Below are positions 1-10,947 of a stretch of 64,000 nucleotides of DNA, piece after piece. How positions within the stretch are numbered: the first letter of the stretch is position 1; each line of letters opens with the position of its first letter. Origin of the DNA: Boletus sp. NGJ (taxonomy: Eukaryota > Basidiomycota > Agaricomycetes > Boletales > Boletaceae). Both the position numbers and the translations under genes were made by a program. The notes beneath the pieces were generated by a model. The model had not been told where the DNA came from. It saw only the letters and a program-made list of their open reading frames with translations, and did not search any database. The stretch covers positions 248,001 to 312,000 of the forward strand of contig JAGTXK010000125.1 in NCBI GenBank assembly GCA_019096195.1, written 5' to 3'.

Positions 1-72
1 GGATGATGCTTCCGGGATCGGAAGTACTAAACCCGGAATGGTTCGGGACTTGATTATGGAAGAATATCGTCA
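1..72 (+). repeat. 3' end of a solo-LTR family (LTR-R1)
   Basis: The first 72 bases match the end of the LTR-R1 repeat seen whole at 15582-16051 (there on the minus strand), including the GAATAT..GTCA end. The rest of this copy lies outside the window. Family assignment is by eye. Confidence 0.6.
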
Positions 73-324
73 CTTTTTGTTCATGAAAAGCACAAATTTG
101 AAGATCTTAGAGTACACAAAGTTAGATATGTAGGACATCAAGACCGTATGAAGGCAGCAATGTAATTATGATGCAGTCTGGAGAATGCCACATTTACAAT
201 GCATGATGCGTTTCTTCTTTAACAACCAGCCACCCCCTAAGTCCTAAATATGACAAATACCAATTGAAGCTCCTACATAGTCACTTAATAGAGGTGTGCG
301 GTGATCCTTAGTGCAGCAAAACGC

Positions 325-1252
325 TCAAGGTTCGTAGTCCATTGTATCCAGAATTCTTCCCTTGTGTAGGAGTTGGCATGTGCAAAAGAGAATAGAGATT
401 AGCGCATTGTGATTGAGGGGGTCTGATTTGCTGTCCTCAATAAGGGGGCGTTTAAAGCCGGTGAGGTAATCGGCTTGTGTGGTCAACATGTTGTGTGAAT
501 GGCGTTGAACATACTGTTGCTGTTCATGAACGAGGCTTGAAAGAACCTTGACACATGCCCGAAGACTCTCATAGTATCCAGTAATATCTTGAAGGTGACT
601 GCCAGAAGACATACAACCCTCTTTGTTGTTTGTGAACATGGCCAGATCATTGCCTTCATACCACCCTTCCATAGCCAGTTTTTTGGGAAAGTCATCGCGG
701 AGCTGGCTATGCGGGCCAGCGTAGAAGGTGACAATCCAACACAAGAGGTAGACGAATGACTCAAGGTCATGAGCCACAGTGTGATGGAGGGGTTCATTAT
801 CGTCAGTGTGGAGGTGTTGGATAGTCATGAATGTGAGTGTCCCCTAAAAACTGCATCAAAAATATCCCAAGGAACATACAAGCTGACCAGACTCACTGTA
901 CAATCTCCAGGTCCGGCTGTGTGGTTCAACTCATCCACTCTGATTGCATAATCAAAGTTGATAAGTAAACCCCGAATCCGGAAACTACCATCTGGGAGTT
1001 CCTCTTCGTACATCATCGAATTGTTGATACTGATATCTCAATGCAAGATTCCATGTGCCCATATATTCCTGTGTGCTTCTTATTGATCAGGAACGATCTG
1101 GTCACAAGATAAACATCATTACCGATAACAAGGTCAAGTAGACAAGTCATGACTTCGAGGGGGTTCGCAGCATGCGTGATTGGATGGCCGGCAGGAGTGA
1201 GAACGAGGCGTCGATGGGCATGGTGATCACACTTCTGCTTGAAGTGTGACAT
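325..1252 (-). pseudogene. FunK1-type fungal protein kinase, N-terminally truncated
   Basis: Minus-strand exons 1123-1252, 897-1078 and 325-843 are separated by two short introns (1079-1122, 44 bp; 844-896, 53 bp, donor GTGAGT). They encode the C-terminal half of a FunK1 (fungal-type kinase) domain: the RRLVLTPAGHPI stretch, a catalytic loop ILH-stop-DISINNS, GLLINFDYAI (DFD in place of DFG), GTLTFMTIQHLH, and the HDLESFVYLLCWI helix typical of the family. The Arg of HRD is a TGA codon at 1038-1040, which a single C-to-T change in CGA would give. The N-lobe is missing and LTR-R1 sequence starts just upstream at 1263, so it is probably dead. Known members are Ser/Thr-kinase-like proteins greatly expanded in mushrooms, with unclear substrates. 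Confidence 0.8.
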
Positions 1253-1262
1253 AAAGGCCGCA

Positions 1263-1490
1263 GTAAGTGTAATAAAAGCTCATTCCTAGTTTGGAATGGG
1301 TGAGGGAAAATATTGGGAACAATTCCGAGATTCTAGCCTCGGAACCTGTGGAAGGGCATGGGAAGATTTCAGAGGTACCTTCGGAACCACTGGTTCCAGG
1401 ATGAGGTTTCTGACAGACCATTCCAGGATTGGAAGTGCCGAACCCGGAATGGTTTGGAACCAATTATGGATGAATAGCATCAGAGTTAAA
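1263..1490 (+). repeat. LTR-R1 fragment
   Basis: Shares the run from GTAATAAAAGCTCATTC through the GGAAC-rich tail with the copies at 16225-16541 and 38480-38652. The 5' portion of the LTR is absent. It lies between the kinase and JmjC remnants and may have removed the start of the kinase. Confidence 0.65.
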
Positions 1491-1713
1491 GAATAGCATC
1501 AGAACACACAAAGCCCTGGAATGGTTGTTCCAAGATGGGAACTAAATTGAACATACTGGAATGAGACAGAATGGGTAGCTATGGTTGGACTGTAGAAACC
1601 TCATTATGGAAACTATTAATTCAGCTTTTGCCTTATGTGCGGGAAGGAAGCTATCTGGTCTTACATATCATGTGGATTGTGGTGTATACAATAATGATTA
1701 TATCAAATGTGCT

Positions 1714-2230
1714 CTACATGGTGCCACTCATGTCAGGAAATACAGGGTCTGGAAGCTCATTGGGCGAGACTGGAATTGTGATCTCTTGGTCACCACCAGA
1801 GTAGTATGGACCCTGACTGCATACAAACTTCCGTGCACCATCTACTGTCATATTCATGAATTTGAGGAGGGCCTTGGCACAGTCAGCTGCAAAGGCCATT
1901 TCTCCTTGCTCCTCGTTGGCAAGCTCCGAGATATCCTTAGGCTTGGGTTGATGTTTCGTGTGCTTGGCGCAGTCCAATATTATGAGAATTAGGCTGATGA
2001 GACTCCTTTTGCGGATAATTCTTGTGATGTGCAATTAATTAGGGTTGCTGAGTGAATTGAGGGATGATTTACTTGGTTCGCATCGGTACCTGAGGGCAAT
2101 GAGCATCTGACACAAGGTGTGGATGAAACCAGGGCGTTTGTCGTTTGTGAGGCTGTTGGGGTCATCGAGTGTACTCATGGAGAGCATTGCGCGGGTAAGA
2201 TGATCGTTCGGTACTTTTCGGAGAAATTAC
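1714..2230 (-). pseudogene. JmjC-domain protein, C-terminal remnant
   Basis: The minus strand reads HLTRAMLSM, LTNDKRPGF and MLIALRYR, then an in-frame TAA, then RKRSLISLILIIL, CAKALLKFM and GPYYSGG down to FPDMSGTM and a stop. These segments align one for one with the end of the JmjC gene at 12.6-13.4 kb (HLTRAV, LTND, MLIALRYR, MRKRSLISLALIIL, GPYYSCG, FPDM). Only the last strand of the JmjC fold and the C-terminal extension remain; the iron-binding motifs are gone. A paralogue remnant, not expressed as an enzyme. Confidence 0.7.
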
Positions 2231-2471
2231 AGGAATATGTCAAGTTGTTTAGAAGCCCTCTAAAAGGGCTTATAGCATTGATTTGTGGATTGACTCTGAA
2301 AATCAAGGAAAGTAGGGAGGACATGAAGAGTTTGATGCAAGGGTGATCTATGACACTTAGCTGTCGGAGCTTCTGTACTGACTACTTACTTAGATTGAAC
2401 TTGACATTCATCGTCGAGTTTCCCGCAACCTTCATGAATCCAACTATGATTTCAGACACCCTCAATAGCTT

Positions 2472-2895
2472 TTGTCTGGCATTGTACTGCAAGAACATGT
2501 CTCTGAAAATGAGGCATTTCTAGAAGTATTTGGAGGGAAGTGGGAGCTCCTCTCACATTGTCCTGTGGTTCTCATGGAACGTAATCCAAGCACTGAGGTA
2601 AGCAGAATGAGATATATTGATGAAGTGAATAATCGGGATACATTTGGATATGTTATAGGTCATTTCCAGTAAGATGTTGGTGTATGGTGCCATGAGCCAC
2701 AATCCATGGGGTGTTGCAAAATCAGATTGTCCAAAGTGTAAGACGAACATGAGCATGCAAGCAAGAATAAGGGGGGTACGGAAGTCAAGGTTTCTTGGAC
2801 ATGTGTGTGCAGAATGGTTAGCATTAATTGTTCCAGAATGCCATCCTGCATGTGGTGCATACCTGTTAATTGGTTGCGGGACTTTTATTTCATAG
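2472..2895 (+). pseudogene. Unrecognised protein fragment with CxxC motif
   Basis: Two consecutive plus-strand open stretches (2472-2672, 2674-2895) look like one coding region with a frame change or an unresolved splice. The second contains AMSHNPWGVAKSDCPKCKTN, a CxxC pair that could bind zinc, but the later cysteines (VCAEW, PECHPAC) are irregular. I do not recognise the family. It lies between the JmjC remnant and a repeat, with no promoter I can see. Could be a chance ORF. Confidence 0.3.
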
Positions 2896-3179
2896 ACTAT
2901 CCAGTTCTGGAATCATTGTATGAGGCAACATGGAGAGAGAAGAAGGTTTCTGGGATGAAGGTCAATGGATAATAAGGATGTATCAGCGCTCATTCCATAA
3001 ATTCATGCTTTTCTTATAATGTCCCAAAGTTCCTACTTCTTGTATTCCTCGTGTGTGACTAAGAGCAGAGTAAGTTTTGTACCATTATCAGGATCCCATC
3101 ACAATTCTGGGAGCGAATCAGAGGTTCAATGACCAAGTCTGGATTCATTTAGTTATGTCACTTGCTAGCCTGGAAGTGT
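2896..3179. other. Intergenic, nothing recognised
   Basis: No coding run, hairpin or named repeat seen; AT-rich sequence with short GGAAT/ATTCC words like those in LTR-R1. Confidence 0.4.
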
Positions 3180-3350
3180 CATCCCATGACCAGAACTAGT
3201 GGTTTCAAAGACACTCCCAGAACTTTCCTGGAATGTCCCAAGGCCATTCCGAAATCGGAATCAGCTTTTATCACACTCGGACTTCTCAACATTTCTTAGC
3301 CAATACTTACAACACATATTACATACTTCCTTTGGAATAACAAATGATGC
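3180..3350 (-). repeat. LTR-R1 fragment, reverse
   Basis: The reverse complement matches the middle of LTR-R1 (GATTCCGAAATCGGAATC region, AGCTTTTATCACAC, TTTCTTAGCCAATACTTACA). Both ends are eroded. It lies just 3' of the long minus-strand gene. Confidence 0.55.
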
Positions 3351-3356
3351 ATACTA

Positions 3357-6300
3357 CTATAGCTCTGCACCCCAATGCTCACATAAAGTCTTCCAGCTCC
3401 ACTGTGCTTGCATATACTTCCTTGCCATGTCCACAGTCCTGCTCAGAATGGTAATTCCGATACCTTGTGAGAGATGATTTCCTGTTTTCACTGTAGAAGC
3501 CTGAGGGGCCACAGTTTCATGAAGGTGTTCTCCTTTGAACCATTTTGTAGTACATATGAGTATGGATAACATACTCATGACTTGAAAGATGACCACTCAC
3601 CAGGCACAATTAGCCTTAGTTTCCAAAACCTTTCCCCAGTGGGACAAACAAAAGTTAAACTCATCCTCATGGCATTTCTCCTTGAATAGTTGATATGATA
3701 TTGTCCATGCTGCATCCTTGTCCATGTGCTGAGGTGCTATGTAGTGCCAGCAATGATAACCCGTGACTCCATATTGGCTGAGCACATTCACCTCCTGTCC
3801 GACGTCCTCCATTTCATGAATCACTGATGAAGCATGTGGATGCAGCTTTGACAGGATACACTCAATGTCCTGTCATATCATGGTGATAATGAGGAATGAA
3901 TCACATAAATAAAATTTATTAAAATTGTCCGCCAACACGAGTAATAATCGAGACTGACCAATGCATGATTGAAAAGGGTGTGGACATTCTCCTGTGTTAT
4001 GACTGTTGTCGCAGGATAAGGGGAATATCCATCTCCAGCTTGTCCCCCAGAAGGCTGGCGTGACCCTATGGGGCGCATCTCACTGTGATTCCAGTCCAAG
4101 AAGGCTTTCTGCCGCTTCAACTTGGTGGTCAAATTCTTTAGCTTTTTTTGGTTTATCGCCAGTCGCTCAATTTTCTCACCATCGAGCAATCCAAAAACCA
4201 CCCCAGATACCTGCAGGAATTCTTAACTCTTGTGGGAGCATACTCAGAGTAAGGCTCAGCACTCACCTCCTCTCCGGTACGGGGGTCGACCAAGTGTACA
4301 GTGAACTGTCCACAGAGATCATATATCTCCTTGTTAAACTTTATGGGTTCCATGTCTAAGTATGTCAATGAAACACTCTTTTCTCTCCTTCCCTCCATTT
4401 CATCCGCAGACATCTTGTCGGAGATACATTAGACTTTCCAACCTGCTGAGATAACATGAACCAACCGACATACTGTAGGATTCATAGCATCTCCCTCTTC
4501 AGAGATTATCATATGGTTCTTGAGAACATAATCTAATCCACTCTCTTGGACTTGCAGGTACTGGATGCATTTATGGGAGTCGTCCAAATGCATGCAAGTC
4601 TGATACTCCCCATCAGAAGGATCCTGGTTCTGATGAGCTTTGACCTTCCAGTTCTTCCGTGCGTTTCTCAGCATTTTGCTTAAGCTCAGAATATCCTTAA
4701 TTGTGGGTGATAGGTTCCACGTTGACCACACATTTTCATGCAGCCTACATATTGCACTATATATTCTTTTGACATCCCCTAGTTCAAACTTTGAAGAATT
4801 TTTTTCTGCATCAGATGGAGGAGAAGAGAATGAAATGCTCACATCCATATCCTTTGTCTGTTCAACAGACCATATAAGCCAGTCAAAACATCCTGCGATG
4901 AAATTGTCCTCTGAGGACAGGAAAAATATTGAGTGTGGCTTAACTGCCATCAGAATCATGTTCCGGTCGGAAATCAGTTCCAGCAGCTTTTGTGGGTTGA
5001 TCCTCATCTGGCTTGTCCTGGTGGTCTGGTTTATCAGCTCTTCTATCTCTTTCAATATCATTTTGGTATCCTTCATAGAAAACTCCTGGCTCAAATTAGC
5101 CAAAGAAAGCAACAACGATTCCCTCCACTGGTACTTCCTGAAGCTACTTTGCATAAACTCCAAGTGGTGATTGAAGTCCATTGACTGCTTGGAGACCCAG
5201 ACAATCATCTTTGCCAGGCCTGAAGTCTGAACAGAAATAGCAGCTTATCAGCGATGAAATACAGGAAATTGACAAAAAGAAATAATGACAAGTGAAATTG
5301 GCCTTTGACCCACATGAATGAATGGTTGTAAAAACCTCAATATATCCCTTCTGCTTTCCTACTTCTCTCATTTGATGTAGGATGTGAATGGCAGCCTTTT
5401 CTGTATCCTATATGTAGGATCATATTACCATATAAATTCAGTTTGACACCTAACCCACCTCCCACGGTTGCTGTAGGAAAAACCGCTCCAAGCCCTTCAT
5501 CCATCCTGAGACCAGTCCTTCCAGATCTTTAGACATTCTTGCAAACCATTCATGCCCATTTCTTGAACTTAGATTCTCCTTCTCTGGTTCACTCTCAGAC
5601 ATATGATCACTGGAACCCATCTCATATGCGCTCTCCTTTGCTATGTGCTATCATTAACCACATTTGTTATTCACTTCAACTCTGATCAAGCAAGACCAGC
5701 CACTTACACCCAATTCCATCTGAAACTGCTTCAGATTGAGCTTGCCATCTCTATCTGTCTTCGGTGCAAGGTTCAACATCTCCAGCCAGAGGGTCTGGCA
5801 TATGAGTAGGGCCCGCTCATCTATGCTAATAGCCTGCCACACCACACCGTGATCTTCCAGGAATTTCTCAGCCAAGGTGACCTATAATTCCGGTAAACCA
5901 ATCTATTCACAATTCCTGCCATATCTTCCCTGATATCTTACCATGGCAATGTTGAGACTGAACAGGTGTGAAACCTTATTCTCCCACTCCCTGACTGCCT
6001 CTGGTGCTTCCAATGGAAAGAGTGTGCGCATCCTTATAGCTCTGTACCAATCATTGAAACAGAAATTGTTGAATGTCATGAGTGCAGATTTCTTCATGTT
6101 CACAAGTGAAATGAGGTTGATCAGATAAGAATTTGGTGGACCTCGAAAGCTTTTCATCGATTTTGCAAGATCTACACTTCGTCAGGATTGACCCTTTCAT
6201 TTCCATTGTTTCTGTTTCTATCAACCTCGTTTCCTTGCACCGAAGATCTTCTGGTTCCACACCCAGAGTCGATCGGAACAATGATTGCTGCTATATAATA

Positions 6301-6480
6301 TGATAGTTTTCTGCGTCAATCACTCCATTCTACTTGTATGCTATGGCTAACTGTATCTCGATCGTAACCACTCATGAATTATACATACCCCCAACATCAT
6401 ACTGTACTCACCCCATGGCTAGGCACTGGCTCAAGATAGGGCCTCTTATCTTCCATGAGGTATAGGTAGTCAAGTTCCAT
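3357..6480 (-). CDS. Multi-exon protein of unknown function
   Basis: A long minus-strand gene with consistent splice signals. Exon 1 (6412-6480) starts MELDYLYLMEDKRPYLEPVP with donor GTGAGT. Further clear exons are 5942-6041, 5708-5881 (58 codons), 5459-5635 (59 codons), about 5311-5407, 4474-5226, 4267-4413 and about 3960-4210. Introns 5408-5458, 4414-4473 (branch site CTAAT) and 4211-4266 keep the frame. The last coding part (about 3600-3870) has NVLSQYGVTGYHCWHYIAPQ and FNFCLSHWGKVLETKANC; a GTGAGT after it may splice on to an exon near 3357-3590. No membrane segment or named domain seen. The 6041-6287 boundary is unresolved. It reads as intact over most of its length, unlike its neighbours. 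Function unknown. Confidence 0.6.
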
Positions 6481-6736
6481 GTTTGTGTTGAGAGTATCAT
6501 GTCACAAATTTTGTGAAGAATCCAGGTGGAACGTCGGAACATCTCGGGAAGCAAGATTCCTGAATTGGAGGGTTCCCGACAAAATCTTCACCTTCTGGAA
6601 ATGAATGGTGTAAAAACACATCAAAGTTCCCAACAGCTGGGATACCCAATCACCTCATTCTTACATAACAGACAAACTCGAACTCAAATGCATCGGATCC
6701 ATTTCAAGTGCAAGGACATGAGGATAAGGGGAAGTG
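6481..6736. other. Intergenic, GGAAC-rich repeat debris
   Basis: 6520-6600 has GGAACATC/TTCCCGAC words reminiscent of the LTR-R1 tail but no clean alignment. Nothing else recognised. Confidence 0.3.
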
Positions 6737-8135
6737 CTACAATTGAGGCTTGGCCACCTTTGCTTTCAAAGCTCTCACCTGAAGCTCCAGATTGGCAATT
6801 CTTGTGACAAGGTGCTTCTTTTCCTTGTTGTCCACAGTGCTCTTCTGTGCCAGATCCATAATGTGGTCACTCATCTCACAGATTAGCTCCCTCAGTTCGT
6901 TGAGTTTGTCCTGCGGAAGTTCATCTTTGAATGCCAATTTTCCTTGTGGAGGGTGGATGGAAAACTTGCCTGTGTTCTTTATCAGTGAATGAAAAACAAA
7001 GCAGAATCGTGGCAAAACTCACTGGCGATTATGCAGCGGATTTTGGCAGAAGTGTATGGGTCACATGCCCATTTCTCAACCACCGTACCTGAGGCTTCAG
7101 ATGTTATGGGCCACACACATTTAATGTGGCGAGCATTGCATGAATCACCTGTCTGTGAGTAATACTTCCATTTCAAGGCTCATGCGCTAATGGAACTCAT
7201 CTCATGACACATCTTGGGGGCTTCCGACACTTCCGGTCAGACCGGTGCTTCTGCCTTGGCTTTGCCTTTCACGCTCGAGTCCATCGAGGAGCCAGCCTCA
7301 TTTTCATCTTCGTTGTTGCTCTTGATGAACTTGGTCGACTTTACTTTCTTTTTTTTCTTCACTGGTGGCGCCTTGTCCTCCTGTCTTGCCACCTCTCTCT
7401 TGCGCGCCGTACGTCAGACCATTCTAGTGCTTGACACATTGAAAATGTTGGCAGATACTTCAGAATTGGGCCCTGTTATAGATTACTCTTGATTTAAGTG
7501 CCTGGAATCTTCCCTTAATGCAGGCTCACCACTTTTGTTGCCTGCAGCAAATTCTCCAGGTGCAGATAACAGCTGGTTTGATGACCCTTTTTTGACCTCA
7601 GAAGGTGTTGAAGATATTATTCTAATATTCACTACATTCAAGTTGTCAATTCCAAGTGAGATTTAGATTGTTTCTGAGGCTGAGAGGACCAACTCACCAG
7701 ATGATGGTGGCACTTTCCACCAAACATCAACTCCCTTGAGCTCAGGAAGTGCATCTGCTGGTACATCCTCATACTGTGGTCCCATGATGGAGGGATCATC
7801 TGCATGCACCTCATTAAAGCAGAGAGTCTTTATATTCATGCCACCACTGTAGTGGTGGAGCAACATGGCATCCAGACTTCCCAGAAGCCTTGGGTGCGGA
7901 GAGCTTACACTGGCTTTGGGAAGGTGGGCCTAAAACAAAAGGACATAGAAATATAATACTTTGAGAACAAAAAGATTGGGTTGCTTACCACTTTGGCCTC
8001 TAGATTGTCCCGCATCCAGACAACCCAGGCTTCCTTCGGCCCAACGATATGAGGGATGAACTCGAGGGCAGCATGTACTCGGGCTGTAGCAAGGATCACA
8101 TTTTTGTTGACCTTCCAGTTGTGGAACGGGTTCAT
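6737..8135 (-). pseudogene. Cys-cluster/coiled-coil protein, copy B
   Basis: Exon 1 7989-8135 (MNPFHNWKVN.., KEAWVVWMRDNLEAKV) and exon 2 7698-7929 (LLGSLDAMLLHHYSGGM, ELKGVDVWWKVPP) flank a 59-bp intron. A Lys-rich basic exon follows near 7240-7420 (VKKKKKVKSTKFIKS), then a Cys motif exon near 7020-7160 (CNARHIKCVWP, WACDPYTSAKIRC), then a final coiled-coil exon (6737-7000, LVTRIANLELQVRALK). It is a paralogue of the plus-strand gene at 13991-15290. Two of the cysteines kept in that copy are Gly and Tyr here, and a TGA at 7237-7239 interrupts the basic exon. The layout suggests a DNA- or RNA-binding protein, but I know no named family. Confidence 0.6.
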
Positions 8136-8317
8136 GCCAACGAGTGAGTGTGAGCTTTAGCCTGAGAGAAGCACAAGTGCAAGGTTGAATGGGACTTTAC
8201 GAAATGCATTACAAACGTGGCCAGTCACGGTCATGAATGTCACATGTCACTTTGTGCAAAAGCTCAACAGTCAACTCTGAGTCTGACATCCTTCAACCGC
8301 ATCCAGATCTGTTCAAA
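8136..8317. promoter_or_regulatory. Divergent intergenic region
   Basis: 182 bp between the start of the minus-strand Cys-cluster gene and the start of the plus-strand 119-aa gene, so a shared promoter is likely by position. No clear TATA box is seen. Confidence 0.35.
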
Positions 8318-8829
8318 ATGTCTCTCTTTGCGAGGAACCTGAGCTCTGATGCCCTAAAAGCTCTGGAATGCAATATTACAGAATTCACTGTTGAGGAAGG
8401 TGGGACACTGAGCAAGCCATCATCAGAATATCTCAAGGTATGCTGAATTTTTATAGCTGCATCATGCTCAATTTCCACAGATTACCTGGGAAGCAATTAA
8501 GCACACTTTGATGCGAATGCCTGTTGGTGGTTCTGTCAGCTTTGTTTTTCCAGAAAGTGGTGAAGGTATGAAGTCAGCATTGCAGTGGCTCAAAGGCTGG
8601 AAGGACCGGACCGGAAGAAATGGTGAGTAATCATTTAGTTTCTCTGTTCTAACTTTGCTGACTGCATTACAACCTCCAGCCAACCAGCAGGAGGTAAGGA
8701 GAGTTTGATAAAAGGCACAATAAATATTGATTGATTTTTATCTAGGACTCGCTGCCATGCAAATGTGCCCGAGATGGAACACTCCTGGAACCAGTGGCCA
8801 AATGCTCCAAAGCTGCAACAGACCTTTAG
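8318..8829 (+). CDS. Small four-exon protein, 119 aa, unknown function
   Basis: Exons 8318-8437, 8481-8622, 8680-8693 (a 14-base micro-exon) and 8746-8829 join in frame to 120 codons including TAG. All three introns are GT-AG (donors GTATGC, GTGAGT, GTAAGG; acceptors CACAG, TCCAG, TCTAG). The protein starts MSLFARNLSSDALKALECNI, continues ITWEAIKHTLMRMPVGGSVS and KGWKDRTGRN, and ends with CKCARDGTLLEPVAKC, which has a CxC and another Cys. No signal peptide or membrane helix. No family recognised. The intact splicing makes a functional gene plausible. A start further upstream (8237) reads in the same frame, but MSLFARN fits better as a start. Confidence 0.55.
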
Positions 8830-8871
8830 CTTCTTCATTTTCATGTCACTTCATTGCTTGACTTGCTGCAG

Positions 8872-9066
8872 GGGAATTCCAACATTGAGGATGCTGTCCT
8901 CCTCCTGCAGGACAGTTTGACTATTGTAAACGCCAGAGCAAAATCAAGAATAGCTCTATGGCATCTTAATCGTGTAAAGTGTATGGTCCCGGTCCCGGAC
9001 AATGAGGAGATATCGGATGCAGTGGATATGCTCTTGGAATGTATTTCTTACATGGATAAGCTGTAG
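8872..9066 (+). CDS. Exon-like fragment, unknown
   Basis: Follows a TTGCTGCAG acceptor and reads GNSNIEDAVLLLQDSLTIVN, RIALWHLNRVKC, ISDAVDMLLECISYMDKL, then a stop. An amphipathic helical region. It may be a last exon of the 119-aa gene in another splice form, or of a lost gene; no matching donor could be fixed. Confidence 0.3.
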   Translation, partial: GNSNIEDAVLLLQDSLTIVNARAKSRIALWHLNRVKCMVPVPDNEEISDAVDMLLECISYMDKL

Positions 9067-9356
9067 AAATTTACCGGGTTTTGTGTGTTCCTCATTACAA
9101 AGTTAGATGTGCACACAGGGTTTAGTGAAGGTCAAGCTTACAAGATACCGGCCAGAATTCGGGGTTGTTCATGTCAAGAGTGTACTATATCATGTATTAA
9201 CAACAAATCACAGGGCACCCTGATTCTGAGAACCTTGGGACCTCAAAAGCATGCCTCCGGTAACCTAAGCAAGCCAAGGGAATTATTTACTTATTTGAAT
9301 TCCTTCGAGGTTATCACATCGGCCACAGAGTGATTCACTGCCACCAGTGTTGATCC

Positions 9357-9855
9357 ATGGATCAAATCCTCAAAGAATTGTTTGAAGACAACAGAAAGGT
9401 GTTAACATTGGACATCCCAGATGTTGATGCCATGGCAGTGATGCTCTACATCTTGAACGGTGGCACACCACCACCAGCGCCTGTCATCGGTGATTTCGTG
9501 TATGACTTCGCGCATGCAAAGTTCAAGGTATATCATCCAAATGGTTGGAGGAGCTTCACTGTTGCCGACATCAAATCTCTGCTTCGCCATCCCAATGGCG
9601 GGCAACCCATTGATCGTCACATTCACGGCAAGTGGTGCAATACCATTCTGGAAGCAGACAAAGCAGGGCCAAGTGACCAAACAGTGTAACTTTGATAGCA
9701 TCGATGCTATGCTTTCCCACTTTCGATGGACGTTTGACAGTAGAAAACTGAAAGTCATCTTGGTGCCTTCTACCCCCTCCCTCACAAACCCTAGGCAGCG
9801 AACCGATAGCTACAGTGAGTCTTTTGCTGGTAGACTAGACGTCCATTCTTGTTGA
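9357..9855 (+). CDS. Exon-like pair, unknown protein
   Basis: A start MDQILKELFEDNRKVLTLDI runs through DAMAVMLYILNGGTPPPAPV to about 9530. The continuation that looks protein-like (GNPLIVTFTASGAIPFWKQT, CNFDSIDAMLSHFRWTFDSR) is in another frame up to 9855. A donor-like AAGGTATAT at about 9526 suggests an intron. No family recognised and the 3' end is unclear. Confidence 0.35.
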
Positions 9856-10219
9856 CTAATTATTTTGACATAGAATGAAACATAGAAGAGTGCATTCAAG
9901 GTGACTCAAATGAGGGTGCAAGACAATGCGGGTGTTTGTGTATCCAGTGTGTACCGCTGACTGACGGTTCCAACAGAATGCCAATGGCTCGCTGCAGTGC
10001 CTTCAAAGGGGCAACTAAAATCCAAAGATGCGGTACCGAAATGTGTAATATGGTTATCCATACCTCAATTTCAGGTTTAGTTGTGATTCGTAAGGACTTC
10101 AGTTAGGTTCCTGGAAGGCTTGGAAAAAGTTGTGTGGGATGGAGGATTTGAGATCTACCTTCTGTTCGCTGGGCAGCATTGTTCAAAGGTCAGTGGATGC
10201 ACATTAATAATATTTTCGT
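9856..10219. other. Intergenic, nothing recognised
   Basis: No coding run of note. The sequence leads into the JmjC gene; the ATG of that gene is not certain. Confidence 0.35.
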
Positions 10220-10947
10220 GTGTCACAGCCTCTTTCAAAGGACATGGAAGGGACAGTGGTGAGGGAACTCACAAGGTGCATGTCGGTAGAGTGTTCCGGA
10301 TCAGGTTCTTGTGGTCCTGATCCCGACACATTCTGCGTTCGAGACTTGGTATACAAGCTCCAACTGGATCCTGCCCTACAGGCTCCCGGAGAGTATGATG
10401 TAGAAGAGACAGAACAGGCATGGAAGGATATGCTGGAAAAAATCGCATTCCACATGGCACAATTGATGTCAGTTGTTGTACGAGGGTGTACACCACAACT
10501 AAGGCTCAGGTTTTCGAAGGCATCAATGGCGTTACAATTTGGGAATCTTGGGCAATGGTGTCAGTGGGTCAAGGGAACTCTGTTGGCGGCCAATGAAGAT
10601 GACTCAGAATCTAGCATTCCGTTCCACATGACAACGATGATGGAACAATTCATCAATATGGTCAAAGACAAAAGCTCGTGTGGAAATTTCCTTGACATGA
10701 AAGACTTGAACTCATCCCCCCCTTTGTGGGTGACGCCTTTGCTCAACTCCACAAATGCTTGGAACCACACCATGTACATTCGGTTCAGTCAATAAGCGAA
10801 GAAGAAGAAGGAGAAGCCCCTGGAAATAGCAGTTGGAGGTCCCAGTATGATCCGGTCATCAACATGGACCTCACAGGGATGGAGAATTGTAACACATCCT
10901 GGGTTTGTGACATTCCCACACCATGATTGCTGTGGAATGTGCACATA

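Noticed and set aside
10711-10725. Frameshift at a run of seven C in the JmjC gene
   Set aside because: The original frame reads on correctly to the HxD motif, so no frame change is needed there.
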